Shown piece after piece: positions 1-7,840 of a DNA stretch of 64,000 bases (position 1 is the first letter of the stretch; the number at the start of each line of letters is the position of its first letter). This DNA comes from Flavobacteriaceae bacterium (GTDB lineage: Bacteria; Bacteroidota; Bacteroidia; Flavobacteriales; Flavobacteriaceae). Below the pieces are notes generated by a model, which searched no databases, had not been told where the DNA came from, and was given only the letters and a program-made list of their open reading frames with translations. A program made the position numbers and the translations under genes. Location of the stretch: assembly GCA_031277535.1 (NCBI GenBank), contig JAITMD010000010.1, positions 161,287 through 225,286 of the forward strand. The letters are read 5' to 3'.

Positions 1-815
1 TTATTGAAGCTGACGATTACAATAAAACAGAAACAACATACAAAAACGGAGCAAAAGAAGGTGTTGAAACAGTAAGTTCTGCTACAGATGATACAATCTC
101 GCAAAAGAATTACTATACAAAAGGAGCAAAAACAAAAGAAGAATACTTTGCAAATGATGCTATCTTAAAAGTTTATCCTTATGTAAATGATATGATTCAT
201 GGAGACGCAACTTTTTATGATACAGAAGGAGCGGTACTATCAACTTTGACTTATGAAAATGGTGTTCCTATGAATGGAATATCTATGACGGCTGATTATG
301 AACATACTACAAAAGAAACATATGAAAACGGTATTATCGTTTCTAAAATAATTTATATGTATGAAGATTATACGCCATTAATGGAAGAAACTTATGTAGA
401 TGAAAGTACAGTGGAGCGTAAAATATACAATGAAGATGGTACAACACAATATATCTATCAAGTAAGAAACTCTAATTTACATGGTACTTACCAATATTTT
501 GAAAAAAATAAAGTAAAATATCAAGCACAATTGGAAGAAGGAAAACTTGTTTCGGGTACAATTATGTTGACTGATTTCGGTAATGACGAATACAGTTATG
601 AAACACCAAGTTCATATACTTTAATTACAGCAACTAATAAGTCAGTTAAAGTACAGAAATTCGATAGAGAAACCAATAAATCAGTTTTTCAAATGGATAC
701 TAAAATCAAAAAAGGAGAAGCAAAAGATAGTCCTATTTTGAATAAAAAAATTCAATCAAGTAATCTGTATCCTACCAATCAGTTCAACACTGATTACGGA
801 AACTATTACTATTAA
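1..815 (+). CDS. YwqK/MORN-like repeat protein, 3' part (5' end outside window)
   Basis: The reading frame is open from base 3 to the TAA and has no start of its own at the window edge, so this is the C-terminal ~270 residues of a longer protein. It carries short repeats of the form Y-x-NG-x-x-x-G (YKNGAKEG, YENGVPMNG, YENGIIVS), typical of the YwqK/MORN_2 family of surface or periplasmic repeat proteins. The repeats resemble those in the 820-residue protein near 46-48 kb, so the two are probably paralogues. The last ~60 residues are polar and Tyr/Asn-rich without repeats. A strong hairpin terminator follows directly. Family function is not established; the name 'YwqK antitoxin' in databases is a label only. 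Confidence 0.75.
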   Translation, partial: IEADDYNKTETTYKNGAKEGVETVSSATDDTISQKNYYTKGAKTKEEYFANDAILKVYPYVNDMIHGDATFYDTEGAVLSTLTYENGVPMNGISMTADYEHTTKETYENGIIVSKIIYMYEDYTPLMEETYVDESTVERKIYNEDGTTQYIYQVRNSNLHGTYQYFEKNKVKYQAQLEEGKLVSGTIMLTDFGNDEYSYETPSSYTLITATNKSVKVQKFDRETNKSVFQMDTKIKKGEAKDSPILNKKIQSSNLYPTNQFNTDYGNYYY

Positions 816-840
816 TCGTAATAATCAATTGAATAAAGTA

Positions 841-872
841 AAGGATGTACGTGATGTACATCCTTTTTTTTG
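841..872 (+). terminator. Rho-independent terminator
   Basis: Inverted repeat ggatgtac/gtacatcc (843-850 with 856-863), extended by two A-T pairs, five-base loop, followed by a run of eight T. It closes the YwqK-like gene. Confidence 0.85.
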
Positions 873-920
873 TTTATTAATTTAATTTTATTAATTTAGT
901 ATTAAACAAAATTAAAACAA

Positions 921-1205
921 ATGTCAATAAAATTAAAACTACCTATACAGTGCCCCAGTTGTGAAAGTGGCTTAACAGTAACTCAACTTTCCTGCCCTAC
1001 TTGCGAAACAACTGTAAACGGAAAATTTGATTTACCCTTACTATCAAAGCTTTCTTTAGATGAACAAGCTTTTATTCTTGACTTTTTTTTGAGTAGTGGC
1101 AGTTTAAAACAAATGGCACAACAAATGAATATTAGTTATCCAACGGTAAGAAACAAACTGGATGATATGATTGAAAAAATAAAGCAAATGAAAAACATAG
1201 AATAA
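921..1205 (+). CDS. DUF2089 family zinc-ribbon/HTH protein
   Basis: A 94-residue protein with four cysteines arranged as two CPxC-type knuckles (CPSC near residue 12, CPTC near residue 26) followed by a helix-turn-helix-like C-terminal half (MAQQMNISYPTVRNKLDDMI). This is the layout of DUF2089 proteins: zinc ribbon plus a small DNA-binding region. It is the first gene of a tight four-gene group with a membrane protein, an alpha/beta hydrolase and a DUF3784 membrane protein, so it probably regulates that operon, perhaps by sensing a membrane signal. That role is inferred from order and domains only. Confidence 0.8.
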   Translation: MSIKLKLPIQCPSCESGLTVTQLSCPTCETTVNGKFDLPLLSKLSLDEQAFILDFFLSSGSLKQMAQQMNISYPTVRNKLDDMIEKIKQMKNIE

Positions 1206-1225
1206 CTTAAAAACCAACCAATATT

Positions 1226-1813
1226 ATGACAGCAAAAAACTATTTAACCAAACCCTTTGAAATTGTTCAAGAAAGAAATCTTTTCATGATTGGAACAAGT
1301 ATTCTATTGATGGCGTCTATTTTTGCTTATCTCACACATGCTCGTTTTGATGGTGTAATAGATATGCATATAGGTAGCTTAGTACTATGGTACCAACCTC
1401 TGATAGATAATATTATTAATACTGCATGCTTAACACTACTCATGTATCTTCTATCATTGCTACAAACTACTAAAACTCGCCTTATTGATCTTTTAAATGT
1501 TGCATTAATAGCTCGTATTCCTATCTATTTCATCTTGTTAACCAATTTAGGAGGAGTAAATGAAGAAACAAGTAACTATTTAATGACCAATATAACTAAT
1601 CCAATGGCCATAACTAAATTACCTGAGATTAACTTAATTATGTTAGGAATATCAGCTCTTGTTGCTTTGGGAGCTTTGGTTATCTTTGGTATCCTTATCT
1701 ACAAAGGATATAAAACAGCGACTAATTCAAAACAGACATCACACTTAATTCTTTTAATACCTGCTGTAATTATCGCTGAAATTAGTTCTAAACTTCTTGT
1801 TTATTTATACTAA
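1226..1813 (+). CDS. Multi-pass membrane protein (Yip1-like), DUF2089 operon
   Basis: A 195-residue, strongly hydrophobic protein with about five predicted membrane segments (roughly residues 18-37, 62-82, 88-108, 135-160, 172-193). The topology and the N-terminal phrase NYLTKPFEIVQERN are reminiscent of Yip1-domain proteins, but I see no diagnostic motif. It starts 20 bases after the DUF2089 gene and ends 13 bases before the preferred start of the hydrolase gene, so it is very likely co-transcribed. Function unknown; a membrane partner of the regulator is possible. Confidence 0.7.
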   Translation: MTAKNYLTKPFEIVQERNLFMIGTSILLMASIFAYLTHARFDGVIDMHIGSLVLWYQPLIDNIINTACLTLLMYLLSLLQTTKTRLIDLLNVALIARIPIYFILLTNLGGVNEETSNYLMTNITNPMAITKLPEINLIMLGISALVALGALVIFGILIYKGYKTATNSKQTSHLILLIPAVIIAEISSKLLVYLY

Positions 1814-1826
1814 ACTCAAAAACTAT

Positions 1827-2738
1827 ATGAAAAAACTATTATACACTTTTTTAGTTGGTTTTATTAGTCACTTTACTATTGCACAGACACCAGTTCAAAT
1901 AGACAATGAAATAGATGGAGATTTATATATTGCAAATAAAGAAAGTAAACAATTAGCTATTATCATAGCTGGTTCTGGACCTACGGATAAGAATGGAAAT
2001 AATCCTGGTGGAGTAAACGCAAACTCTTATAAATACTTAGCTGAAGGATTAAAAGCGAATGGTATCAATACTTTTACTTACAATAAAAGAATGTTTGCTC
2101 AAATCAAAAAACAAACCTTAAATGAAGAAACAATTCAATTTGAAGACAATGTAAAAGATTTAAATTTAGTAATTGATTACTTCAAAAAAGAGTACCCTCA
2201 TCTTATATTAATAGGACATAGTGAAGGAGCATTAGTTGCTACTCTTGCAAGTCAAAACAATACTATTGTAACTAAACTTATCTCTCTTCAAGGACCCGGA
2301 GAAGCAATTGATCAAACTTTATACAAACAATTGACTGCTCAGGCTCCTTTTTTTGCTCAAACTATAGAAGACATTCACAATAAACTTAAAAAAGGAGAAA
2401 AAGTCGAAGATATAAATCCTATGTTGATGAGTATTTATCGTCCTTCTGTACAACCTTACTTAATATCATGGATGAAGTATAATCCAGCTGTAGAAATACA
2501 AAAAGTAAAACAACCTATCTTAATTCTTCAAGGAGATAAAGATTTACAAGTAAAAACTGATCAAGGAGATAACTTAAAACAAGCGATGCCTACTGCAACA
2601 CTTGTTACTCTAAAAGGAATGAATCATGTTTTGAAAAACATTGCCGTTGATGAAGAAAACTTAACAAGCTATAACAAACCAGAAGTACCCTTACATAAAG
2701 ATTTAGTACCTACAATTGTAACCTTCTTAAAACAATAG
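1827..2738 (+). CDS. Secreted alpha/beta hydrolase
   Basis: Serine hydrolase with an N-terminal signal peptide (KKLLYTFLVGFISHFTIAQ). The nucleophile elbow is GHSEGA, the acid is probably the Asp of LQGDKDLQVK, and the histidine is in GMNHVLK, giving a complete triad in the usual order. An oxyanion-type motif IIAGSGPTDKNGN follows strand 1. A start ten codons upstream (1797) would overlap the preceding gene and put extra residues before the signal peptide, so the internal ATG is preferred. The following DUF3784 gene begins one base after the stop. The substrate is unknown; periplasmic esterase or peptidase activity is plausible. Confidence 0.82.
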   Translation: MKKLLYTFLVGFISHFTIAQTPVQIDNEIDGDLYIANKESKQLAIIIAGSGPTDKNGNNPGGVNANSYKYLAEGLKANGINTFTYNKRMFAQIKKQTLNEETIQFEDNVKDLNLVIDYFKKEYPHLILIGHSEGALVATLASQNNTIVTKLISLQGPGEAIDQTLYKQLTAQAPFFAQTIEDIHNKLKKGEKVEDINPMLMSIYRPSVQPYLISWMKYNPAVEIQKVKQPILILQGDKDLQVKTDQGDNLKQAMPTATLVTLKGMNHVLKNIAVDEENLTSYNKPEVPLHKDLVPTIVTFLKQ

Positions 2739-2739
2739 A

Positions 2740-3135
2740 ATGGAACTATTTATTATTGTAGCTTTGATATATATTGGTATCAGCTATCTACTTACTCCTG
2801 AAAATGCTGATGGTTTGTTGGCTGGTTACAACACAATGTCTGCTGAACGTAAAAAGCGCTATGATATTGTTTCTATTGTAAAAGTTTTAAATCTAACATT
2901 ACGCTGGAATGGTATATGTATAGGAATAATAGGTGTAGCTACTGTATTATTAGAATGGCCAATTATAATTTATCCTATATTGCTATGTGGATCAATAATA
3001 TCATTAATGGTAGCTAATGTATATACTCGAATAAAATTTTCTACTGATCCAATGCATTGGTATGATTGGTTACTTCCAATTGGCATTATCATAGGAACTA
3101 TTATTATGACTTACATTTTAATTGCAAACAACTAA
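2740..3135 (+). CDS. DUF3784 family membrane protein
   Basis: A 131-residue protein with three or four membrane helices. The motif LLAGYNTMSAERKKRYD after the first helix is the hallmark of DUF3784 proteins, which share this LxAGYNTM..E...YD signature. It begins one base after the hydrolase stop codon, which implies co-transcription and probably coupled translation. Function unknown. The following ~260 bases are AT-rich and non-coding. Confidence 0.82.
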   Translation: MELFIIVALIYIGISYLLTPENADGLLAGYNTMSAERKKRYDIVSIVKVLNLTLRWNGICIGIIGVATVLLEWPIIIYPILLCGSIISLMVANVYTRIKFSTDPMHWYDWLLPIGIIIGTIIMTYILIANN

Positions 3136-3327
3136 TACAATACTAATGTTTCTCTTTTTAATATGTATAAAATAGAAAAAGTATCACTCCAATTCAAAAA
3201 ACAAAACAAATAATCAAAAAAACCACAAACTAAGCAAATACAAGTAAAAACAATCATTTAATTTCAAAACACAAACAGTAATTTACAATTACATAATGTT
3301 AAATTTTACAATTAATTAACATTAATA

Positions 3328-3357
3328 TTGTTTAAGAAACTTTTTTAAGTAATTTAG
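3328..3357 (+). promoter_or_regulatory. Possible promoter of the SdpI-like gene
   Basis: TTG at 3328-3330 and TAATTTAG at 3350-3357, 19 bases apart, approximate the Bacteroidota -33/-7 pair; the -7 box differs from TAnnTTTG by two bases. Confidence 0.35.
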
Positions 3358-3396
3358 TGAACAAGAAACACAACACTAAAACTCAAAATACACCTT

Positions 3397-3723
3397 ATGA
3401 TTGAACTTTACATAATTGGTTTAGGTTTAACTACATTAGGTTTTCTAAATGTTTATAAACCTTCAAAAAAAATTGGCGCATGGGGATACCGCAGTGAGCG
3501 TTCAATACAAACAAATGAGAACTGGCAATTAGCACAGTACACTTGTGGAAAAGGATTAATAACAACTGGATTGTTTATTCTATGTTTAAGCGTTGTATTT
3601 TCAGTGATGTACTTTGAGGTACACACAAAGTCAACTTTAGCTATTTCCGCTTGTATCTTTGCCATTTTTGATACAATTATACAAACAGAACTTGCTTTAG
3701 CGAAACAAACAGAGCGAAGTTAA
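3397..3723 (+). CDS. SdpI family membrane protein
   Basis: A 108-residue protein with membrane helices near residues 2-18, 51-72 and 79-97. Between the first two lies PSKKIGAWGYRSERSIQTNENW, split here as KIGAWGYRSERSI and NENWQLAQ, which matches the SdpI/YhfL signature (GYRT..S..N...W..A). Bacillus SdpI gives immunity to the SdpC toxin; short SdpI-domain proteins like this one are common and mostly uncharacterised. It stands alone, 261 bases after the DUF3784 gene, and is followed by a hairpin. Immunity function should not be assumed. Confidence 0.75.
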   Translation: MIELYIIGLGLTTLGFLNVYKPSKKIGAWGYRSERSIQTNENWQLAQYTCGKGLITTGLFILCLSVVFSVMYFEVHTKSTLAISACIFAIFDTIIQTELALAKQTERS

Positions 3724-3757
3724 GTACTTGTATTCTCATATTATTTTCATTTATTAC

Positions 3758-3800
3758 ATCCTCTCTTAAGTTTACAAACCTTTAGAGAGGATTACTTTTT
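3758..3800 (+). terminator. Probable terminator
   Basis: Inverted repeat atcctctct/agagaggat (3758-3766 with 3784-3792) followed by a T-rich stretch, just after the SdpI-like gene. Confidence 0.65.
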
Positions 3801-3880
3801 TAAAGGAAAATAACTTTCACTTATCTTCATCTCTTTCCACAAAATATGTATCGCCACAGAACGAACAATAATGTATGTTC

Positions 3881-3911
3881 TTGTGCCTCTCAATTCTTCA
3901 GCATAAGTTTG
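3881..3911 (+). promoter_or_regulatory. Promoter of the VOC gene
   Basis: TTG (3881-3883), 20-base spacer, TAAGTTTG (3904-3911) fits TTG-N19-21-TAnnTTTG. Transcription would begin about 6 bases later, leaving only a few bases before the ATG at 3921; this also argues against a start at 3846. Confidence 0.55.
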
Positions 3912-3920
3912 TACAAAAAT

Positions 3921-4379
3921 ATGAAGTTAAACGACAACATTATAGGTTTTCATCACTATGCTATAAAAGCACAAGATTATAATAGCACCATCCTTTTCTA
4001 TGAACAACTAGGCTTTGTACGAGTGCATTCAGGGGCGCTACCAGATTTTAATTTAAAGCAAGCTACTATGCTGTACCACGCTAAAGCGAACCTTTATCTT
4101 GAAGTTTTCGATAAAGATGCAGATATACCAACACAAGGTCGAAAGCGATTAACTGAAGATGAACACATCGAAAATGCCTTATTGCATATCTGTTTTACAG
4201 TGAAAGATGCTGACCAAGCCAGAATAGAAGCTCTAAAGGTAGGAGCAAAAGACTTGAGTGAAGGTACTTTTGATATCACTTTATCAAATAATCAAAAAGA
4301 AATAGCAGTTAGGAATAGTCTAGTTTATAGTCCTAATGGAGAGGTAATCGAATTCTTAGAAGAAGTTTCCTTTCTATAA
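3921..4379 (+). CDS. VOC (glyoxalase/bleomycin-resistance fold) family protein
   Basis: About 152 residues from the preferred ATG (KLNDNIIGFHHYAIKA). The N-terminal GFHHYAIKAQDYNSTILFYE and C-terminal SPNGEVIEFLEE are the two metal-ligand regions of vicinal-oxygen-chelate proteins: His at the first strand and Glu in the last. The fold covers lactoylglutathione lyases, dioxygenases and drug-binding proteins, so the substrate cannot be named. An upstream in-frame ATG at 3846 would add 25 unrelated residues and lies before the promoter. The 3' end overlaps the end of the convergent HxlR gene by six bases. Confidence 0.78.
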   Translation: MKLNDNIIGFHHYAIKAQDYNSTILFYEQLGFVRVHSGALPDFNLKQATMLYHAKANLYLEVFDKDADIPTQGRKRLTEDEHIENALLHICFTVKDADQARIEALKVGAKDLSEGTFDITLSNNQKEIAVRNSLVYSPNGEVIEFLEEVSFL

Positions 4380-4700
4380 ATTATCTAACGATTGAAAAGA
4401 TTTTAATACACCAATAAAATCTTTTCCTTTTTCTGTTAGTGAATATATTGATGAGGTTTTACTCTTTGTTTTACTAACTAAATTATCATCTTGCAATTCG
4501 CTTAATTGTTTAGTTAGTATTCGCTCTGATAGATTAGGTAATACATCTATAAATTCATTATACCTCAGCTCTTTTTCCATTAAGGCAAAAAGCAATGACA
4601 ACTTCCATCGTCCACTTATTTGCATTAATACCTTATGAGCAGCACAATACTCTTTTAACGTATTTTCATTGCTAAAATTTGTAGAAGATTCTTTTCTCAT
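4374..4700 (-). CDS. HxlR family transcriptional regulator
   Basis: A 108-residue winged-helix protein. ISGRWKLSLLFALMEKELRYNEF, read in parts as GRWKLSLLFAL and ELRYNEFIDVLPNLSERIL, then LTKQLSELQDDNLVS, is the standard HxlR signature (GGKWTLLIL..L..G..RF.EL...L.GIS...LT..L..LE). Such regulators respond to redox or reactive electrophiles and often sit beside detoxification genes, consistent with the VOC gene facing it. It starts only 12 bases after the radical SAM gene ends, so it could also be transcribed with that gene. Confidence 0.85.
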   Translation of the reverse strand: MRKESSTNFSNENTLKEYCAAHKVLMQISGRWKLSLLFALMEKELRYNEFIDVLPNLSERILTKQLSELQDDNLVSKTKSKTSSIYSLTEKGKDFIGVLKSFQSLDNL

Positions 4701-4712
4701 ACCTTGTTTTAT

Positions 4713-6911
4713 TTACAAGACCAATAAGGTCATATCTTTTAAAGCTTGAGCAGGTTTAGAATACCAGAATGGCTCAAAGTCTTCATTTGTAAACTCCTCA
4801 AAGCTTTTTTTCATTTCCTGATATGTCATAGTCTGAGATGCTTTCTCTTTTAATATCTCTACAAAGTGTATAAACCAATCTCCTACTACTCTATCTACAT
4901 CAATAGCAATAGTATCTCTCTTGGTATAAAACACCAATTGAGCCATTTCAAATACACGACTTTTCTTCTTCTTCTCGAAGTACTCAATATAAGGGAATGT
5001 ACCCAGCCATACTACCTTTTGATTAGGTTTACATACTGTTAGTGGTTCATTGTTTAGACATGAATGTATATAATCTGAAGCAATACTCGTGCGAGGAACT
5101 TTAAAGTCAAACCAGTCATTTAATGACCAGTCAAAACACATTCCATGCATATAGTTAAACAATGACTTCTTTAGCCCAAAAGAAAACTTGTCATGTATCG
5201 CACCATTCTTCTCTACGTGAGGAACATCATTATTAGCGAACGTCCCCATCTCTGCATGTACTCGCTCTACTTTATACTCTTCAGGATTCATACCTACTGG
5301 TGAATGTGCTGTCATCGCAAACTGATGCCAGAAACCAGACTGCATCACTCCTGCCTCAAATAACTGACGCACCATCTCTAAACTGTCTATGGTCTCTTGA
5401 GCAGTCTGTGTTGGGAAACCATACATTAGATATGCATGTACTAATATACCTGCCTCTGTAAAGTTTCTATTCACACGAGCTACCTGTTCTACAGTAACTC
5501 CCTTATCTATCAGTTTTAATAATCTATCTGATGCTACCTCTAATCCACCAGATACAGCTACGCATCCAGAAGCTTTTAGAAGCAAACATAAGTCCTTTGT
5601 AAAACTCTTCTCGAAGCGAATATTCGTCCACCATGATACTGTTAGTTTACGTCTGATAATCTCTAATGCTACCTCTCTCATCAAAGCTGGTGGTGCTGCC
5701 TCATCTACAAAGTGAAAACCTGTCTCTCCTGTCTGTTCTATCAGTGTATGCATACGATTCACTATCTGCTTAGCTGCTATGGGTTCATACACCTTGATAT
5801 AGTCTAAACTAATATCACAGAATGTACACTTACCCCAATAACATCCATGTGCCATCGTCAGTTTATTCCATCGTCCATCACTCCACATACGATGCATAGG
5901 ATTCACTACCTCTATGACAGATATATATTCAGTCAAAGGCAAATCAGAGTAATCAGGAGTTCCCACCTCGGCTTGTTTATAATCTCGTTTTAATGGATTA
6001 TTGACATAAACTACTTCTCCATCTTTAGCTATCAAGGTACGCTTTAGCTCCTCTTGTGCTATCTTTCCCTCTACATATAGAATCAAGTTCTCTAGTGGAG
6101 CCTCTCCATCATCTAATGTAATAAAGTCAAAGAACTCAAACACACGCACGTCCTTTAGAGAACGCAACTCTGTATTAGGGAACCCTCCTCCCATCGTAAT
6201 CTTGATATGAGGATAGTTATTCTTAATGTATTGTGCACATCTAAAACTACTGTATAAATTACCAGGAAATGGTACTGAGAATCCCATTATCTTAGGATTA
6301 GTCTTATCTATTAACTGTTGTAATAGATCAAGAGTGATCTCATCTATATAGGTCAAGGGCTGATGTAGTGCCTCATACATCTCATCGAATGTATGTGCAG
6401 AACGCCCAAGACGCTCAGCGTATCGACTAAACCCAAAGTTAGTATCGACAGTCTCTACGATTAGATCTGATAAATCTTCTAAATACAATGTCGATAAGTG
6501 TTTAGCCTTATCCTGTATCCCCATTGTTCCAAATGCCCATTCTAACTCTTCTAGCTGCTCAAAGCGAGAAGCTCTAGGCAAATAATCCTCCTGTACGATA
6601 GCATGCGCTAATGTAGGATTCTTACCTTGTAAGAAAGCAATGACTGCATCTATAGTAGAGATATAATCTTCTTCTAAAGCAAGAATACGGTGAATATTAG
6701 GAGACACCTCCTCTATGTGTTCATGCACATAGTCAAACAAATCCTTTAAGCCTTGTTTGCTAAACAACTTTAATATTACCTCTATCCCTAAATCAGCCTG
6801 ATAACTATCTATATTTAGGGTATTCAGAAACCCCTTAATATAAGCCGTAGCTGGATAAGGTGTGTTTAACTGTGTAAACGGAGGAGTTATAAAAGCTATT
6901 GTTGTATTCAC
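4713..6911 (-). CDS. B12-binding-type radical SAM protein
   Basis: A 732-residue protein with an N-terminal cobalamin-binding-like Rossmann region (TIAFITPPFTQLNTPYP at the start, MGFSVPFPGNLYSSFRCA and ITMGGGFPNTELRSL near residues 200-245) followed by a radical SAM core. The cluster-binding cysteines are C357, C362 and C365 (GCYWGKCTFCD), a CX4CX2C spacing instead of the commoner CX3CX2C; LTVSWWTNIRFEKSF and VSGGLEVASDRLLKLID are typical later core strands. It probably performs a methylation or rearrangement on an unknown substrate. The upstream gene is a UbiE-like methyltransferase in the same direction, and an HxlR gene follows. Confidence 0.82.
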   Translation of the reverse strand: MNTTIAFITPPFTQLNTPYPATAYIKGFLNTLNIDSYQADLGIEVILKLFSKQGLKDLFDYVHEHIEEVSPNIHRILALEEDYISTIDAVIAFLQGKNPTLAHAIVQEDYLPRASRFEQLEELEWAFGTMGIQDKAKHLSTLYLEDLSDLIVETVDTNFGFSRYAERLGRSAHTFDEMYEALHQPLTYIDEITLDLLQQLIDKTNPKIMGFSVPFPGNLYSSFRCAQYIKNNYPHIKITMGGGFPNTELRSLKDVRVFEFFDFITLDDGEAPLENLILYVEGKIAQEELKRTLIAKDGEVVYVNNPLKRDYKQAEVGTPDYSDLPLTEYISVIEVVNPMHRMWSDGRWNKLTMAHGCYWGKCTFCDISLDYIKVYEPIAAKQIVNRMHTLIEQTGETGFHFVDEAAPPALMREVALEIIRRKLTVSWWTNIRFEKSFTKDLCLLLKASGCVAVSGGLEVASDRLLKLIDKGVTVEQVARVNRNFTEAGILVHAYLMYGFPTQTAQETIDSLEMVRQLFEAGVMQSGFWHQFAMTAHSPVGMNPEEYKVERVHAEMGTFANNDVPHVEKNGAIHDKFSFGLKKSLFNYMHGMCFDWSLNDWFDFKVPRTSIASDYIHSCLNNEPLTVCKPNQKVVWLGTFPYIEYFEKKKKSRVFEMAQLVFYTKRDTIAIDVDRVVGDWFIHFVEILKEKASQTMTYQEMKKSFEEFTNEDFEPFWYSKPAQALKDMTLLVL

Positions 6912-6930
6912 GGTATCTAATTTTGGAGTG

Positions 6931-6938
6931 CAAAGATA
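6931..6938 (-). promoter_or_regulatory. -7 box of the radical SAM gene
   Basis: Complement reads TATCTTTG, an exact TAnnTTTG, 20 bases before the start codon. No clear TTG at the expected -33 distance. Confidence 0.45.
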
Positions 6939-6983
6939 CTACTATTCAATGGAGTAAAAAACTGTAGAACTAAAACACATTAA

Positions 6984-7697
6984 TCAACTTTTCTGCCCAG
7001 AGAAGCCAGTAGCACATCCAAAGAAAAAAGAATGAAAAGTATTATCTAATCCTGCTGATTTAAAATACTCTGAAGCCAACTTAGCATCTTTAAATTGTTT
7101 AGTATATCTCCATAACATCTTATACTCATTAACTCGTCCAAATAGAATGGTGCCTAATACTGGTATAAAACTACCTATATAAATACTATAAAAAAATTTA
7201 AGCACTTTATTATTAGGTTCTGAGACTTCTACAAACGAGAATTGACCTCCTGGTTTAAGTATTCTATTTACTTCATTAGCTAAGGCTTTTACCTGCTCAT
7301 TATTAAAAGTTTTTAAACCAAAAGAACATATAACATAGTCATAATGATTAGATAGTAATTCATTCTCTAATACATTCTGTAACATTAGATTTACTTTTCC
7401 ATCATACTTTTTATTATTCTTATTCTTTGCCTTCTCTAACATCGACTCACTATAATCCAAAGCAGATATAGTAGCATTTGGTAATTGATGAGTTATCGCG
7501 TTCCACATCTCCCCTATTCCAGTCATTAGATCGATAACTTCTACCTTTTCATTTGTTACTTTGACTTTCTTTAATACCTGACTGCGCCAACATATAGAAA
7601 AGCCAAATGAAGAGATATAGTTCACACGTTCATAAGAACTGCTCATCTGATTAAATAAACTTTTAGTGTACTCTGTATTATATATGCTCTGATTCAT
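6984..7697 (-). CDS. UbiE/COQ5-like class I SAM methyltransferase
   Basis: A 237-residue methyltransferase. SAM-binding motif I is EVIDLMTGIGEMW, motif II ATISALDYSESMLEKAK, and the post-I region YDYVICSFGLKTFNN and RILKPGGQFSFVEVSEP follows the UbiE layout. The N-terminal YTKSLFNQMSSSYERVNYISSFG resembles the FD..A..YD..N...S.G entry of quinone methyltransferases. It differs from genuine menaquinone UbiE by DLMTGIGE in place of DLATGTGD, so it may act on another substrate. It is read away from the AraC gene and toward the radical SAM gene, which suggests shared control or a shared pathway. Confidence 0.8.
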   Translation of the reverse strand: MNQSIYNTEYTKSLFNQMSSSYERVNYISSFGFSICWRSQVLKKVKVTNEKVEVIDLMTGIGEMWNAITHQLPNATISALDYSESMLEKAKNKNNKKYDGKVNLMLQNVLENELLSNHYDYVICSFGLKTFNNEQVKALANEVNRILKPGGQFSFVEVSEPNNKVLKFFYSIYIGSFIPVLGTILFGRVNEYKMLWRYTKQFKDAKLASEYFKSAGLDNTFHSFFFGCATGFSGQKS

Positions 7698-7814
7698 CGT
7701 GTTTATACGCTATGCTCTAATTATAAATATCCTTTATCCGAGCTAATTTAATCATTTCAAATCGCACAATAGTTTATTTCTATATATAAATCCTACATAA
7801 ATTTAACATATTTG

Positions 7815-7822
7815 TATATTTG
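7815..7822 (+). promoter_or_regulatory. -7 box of the AraC-type gene
   Basis: TATATTTG is an exact TAnnTTTG. It overlaps a possible TTG start at 7820, so translation should begin at the ATG at 7841. Confidence 0.45.
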
Positions 7823-7840
7823 TATAAAATACTTAGAAAT

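Noticed and set aside
3397..3723. SdpI-like protein as proof of an SdpC-type toxin locus
   Set aside because: No sdpA/B/C-like genes are nearby; short SdpI-domain proteins occur widely without a toxin.
3846..3920. Longer N-terminus of the VOC protein
   Set aside because: A promoter lies inside this stretch and the extra 25 residues do not belong to the fold.
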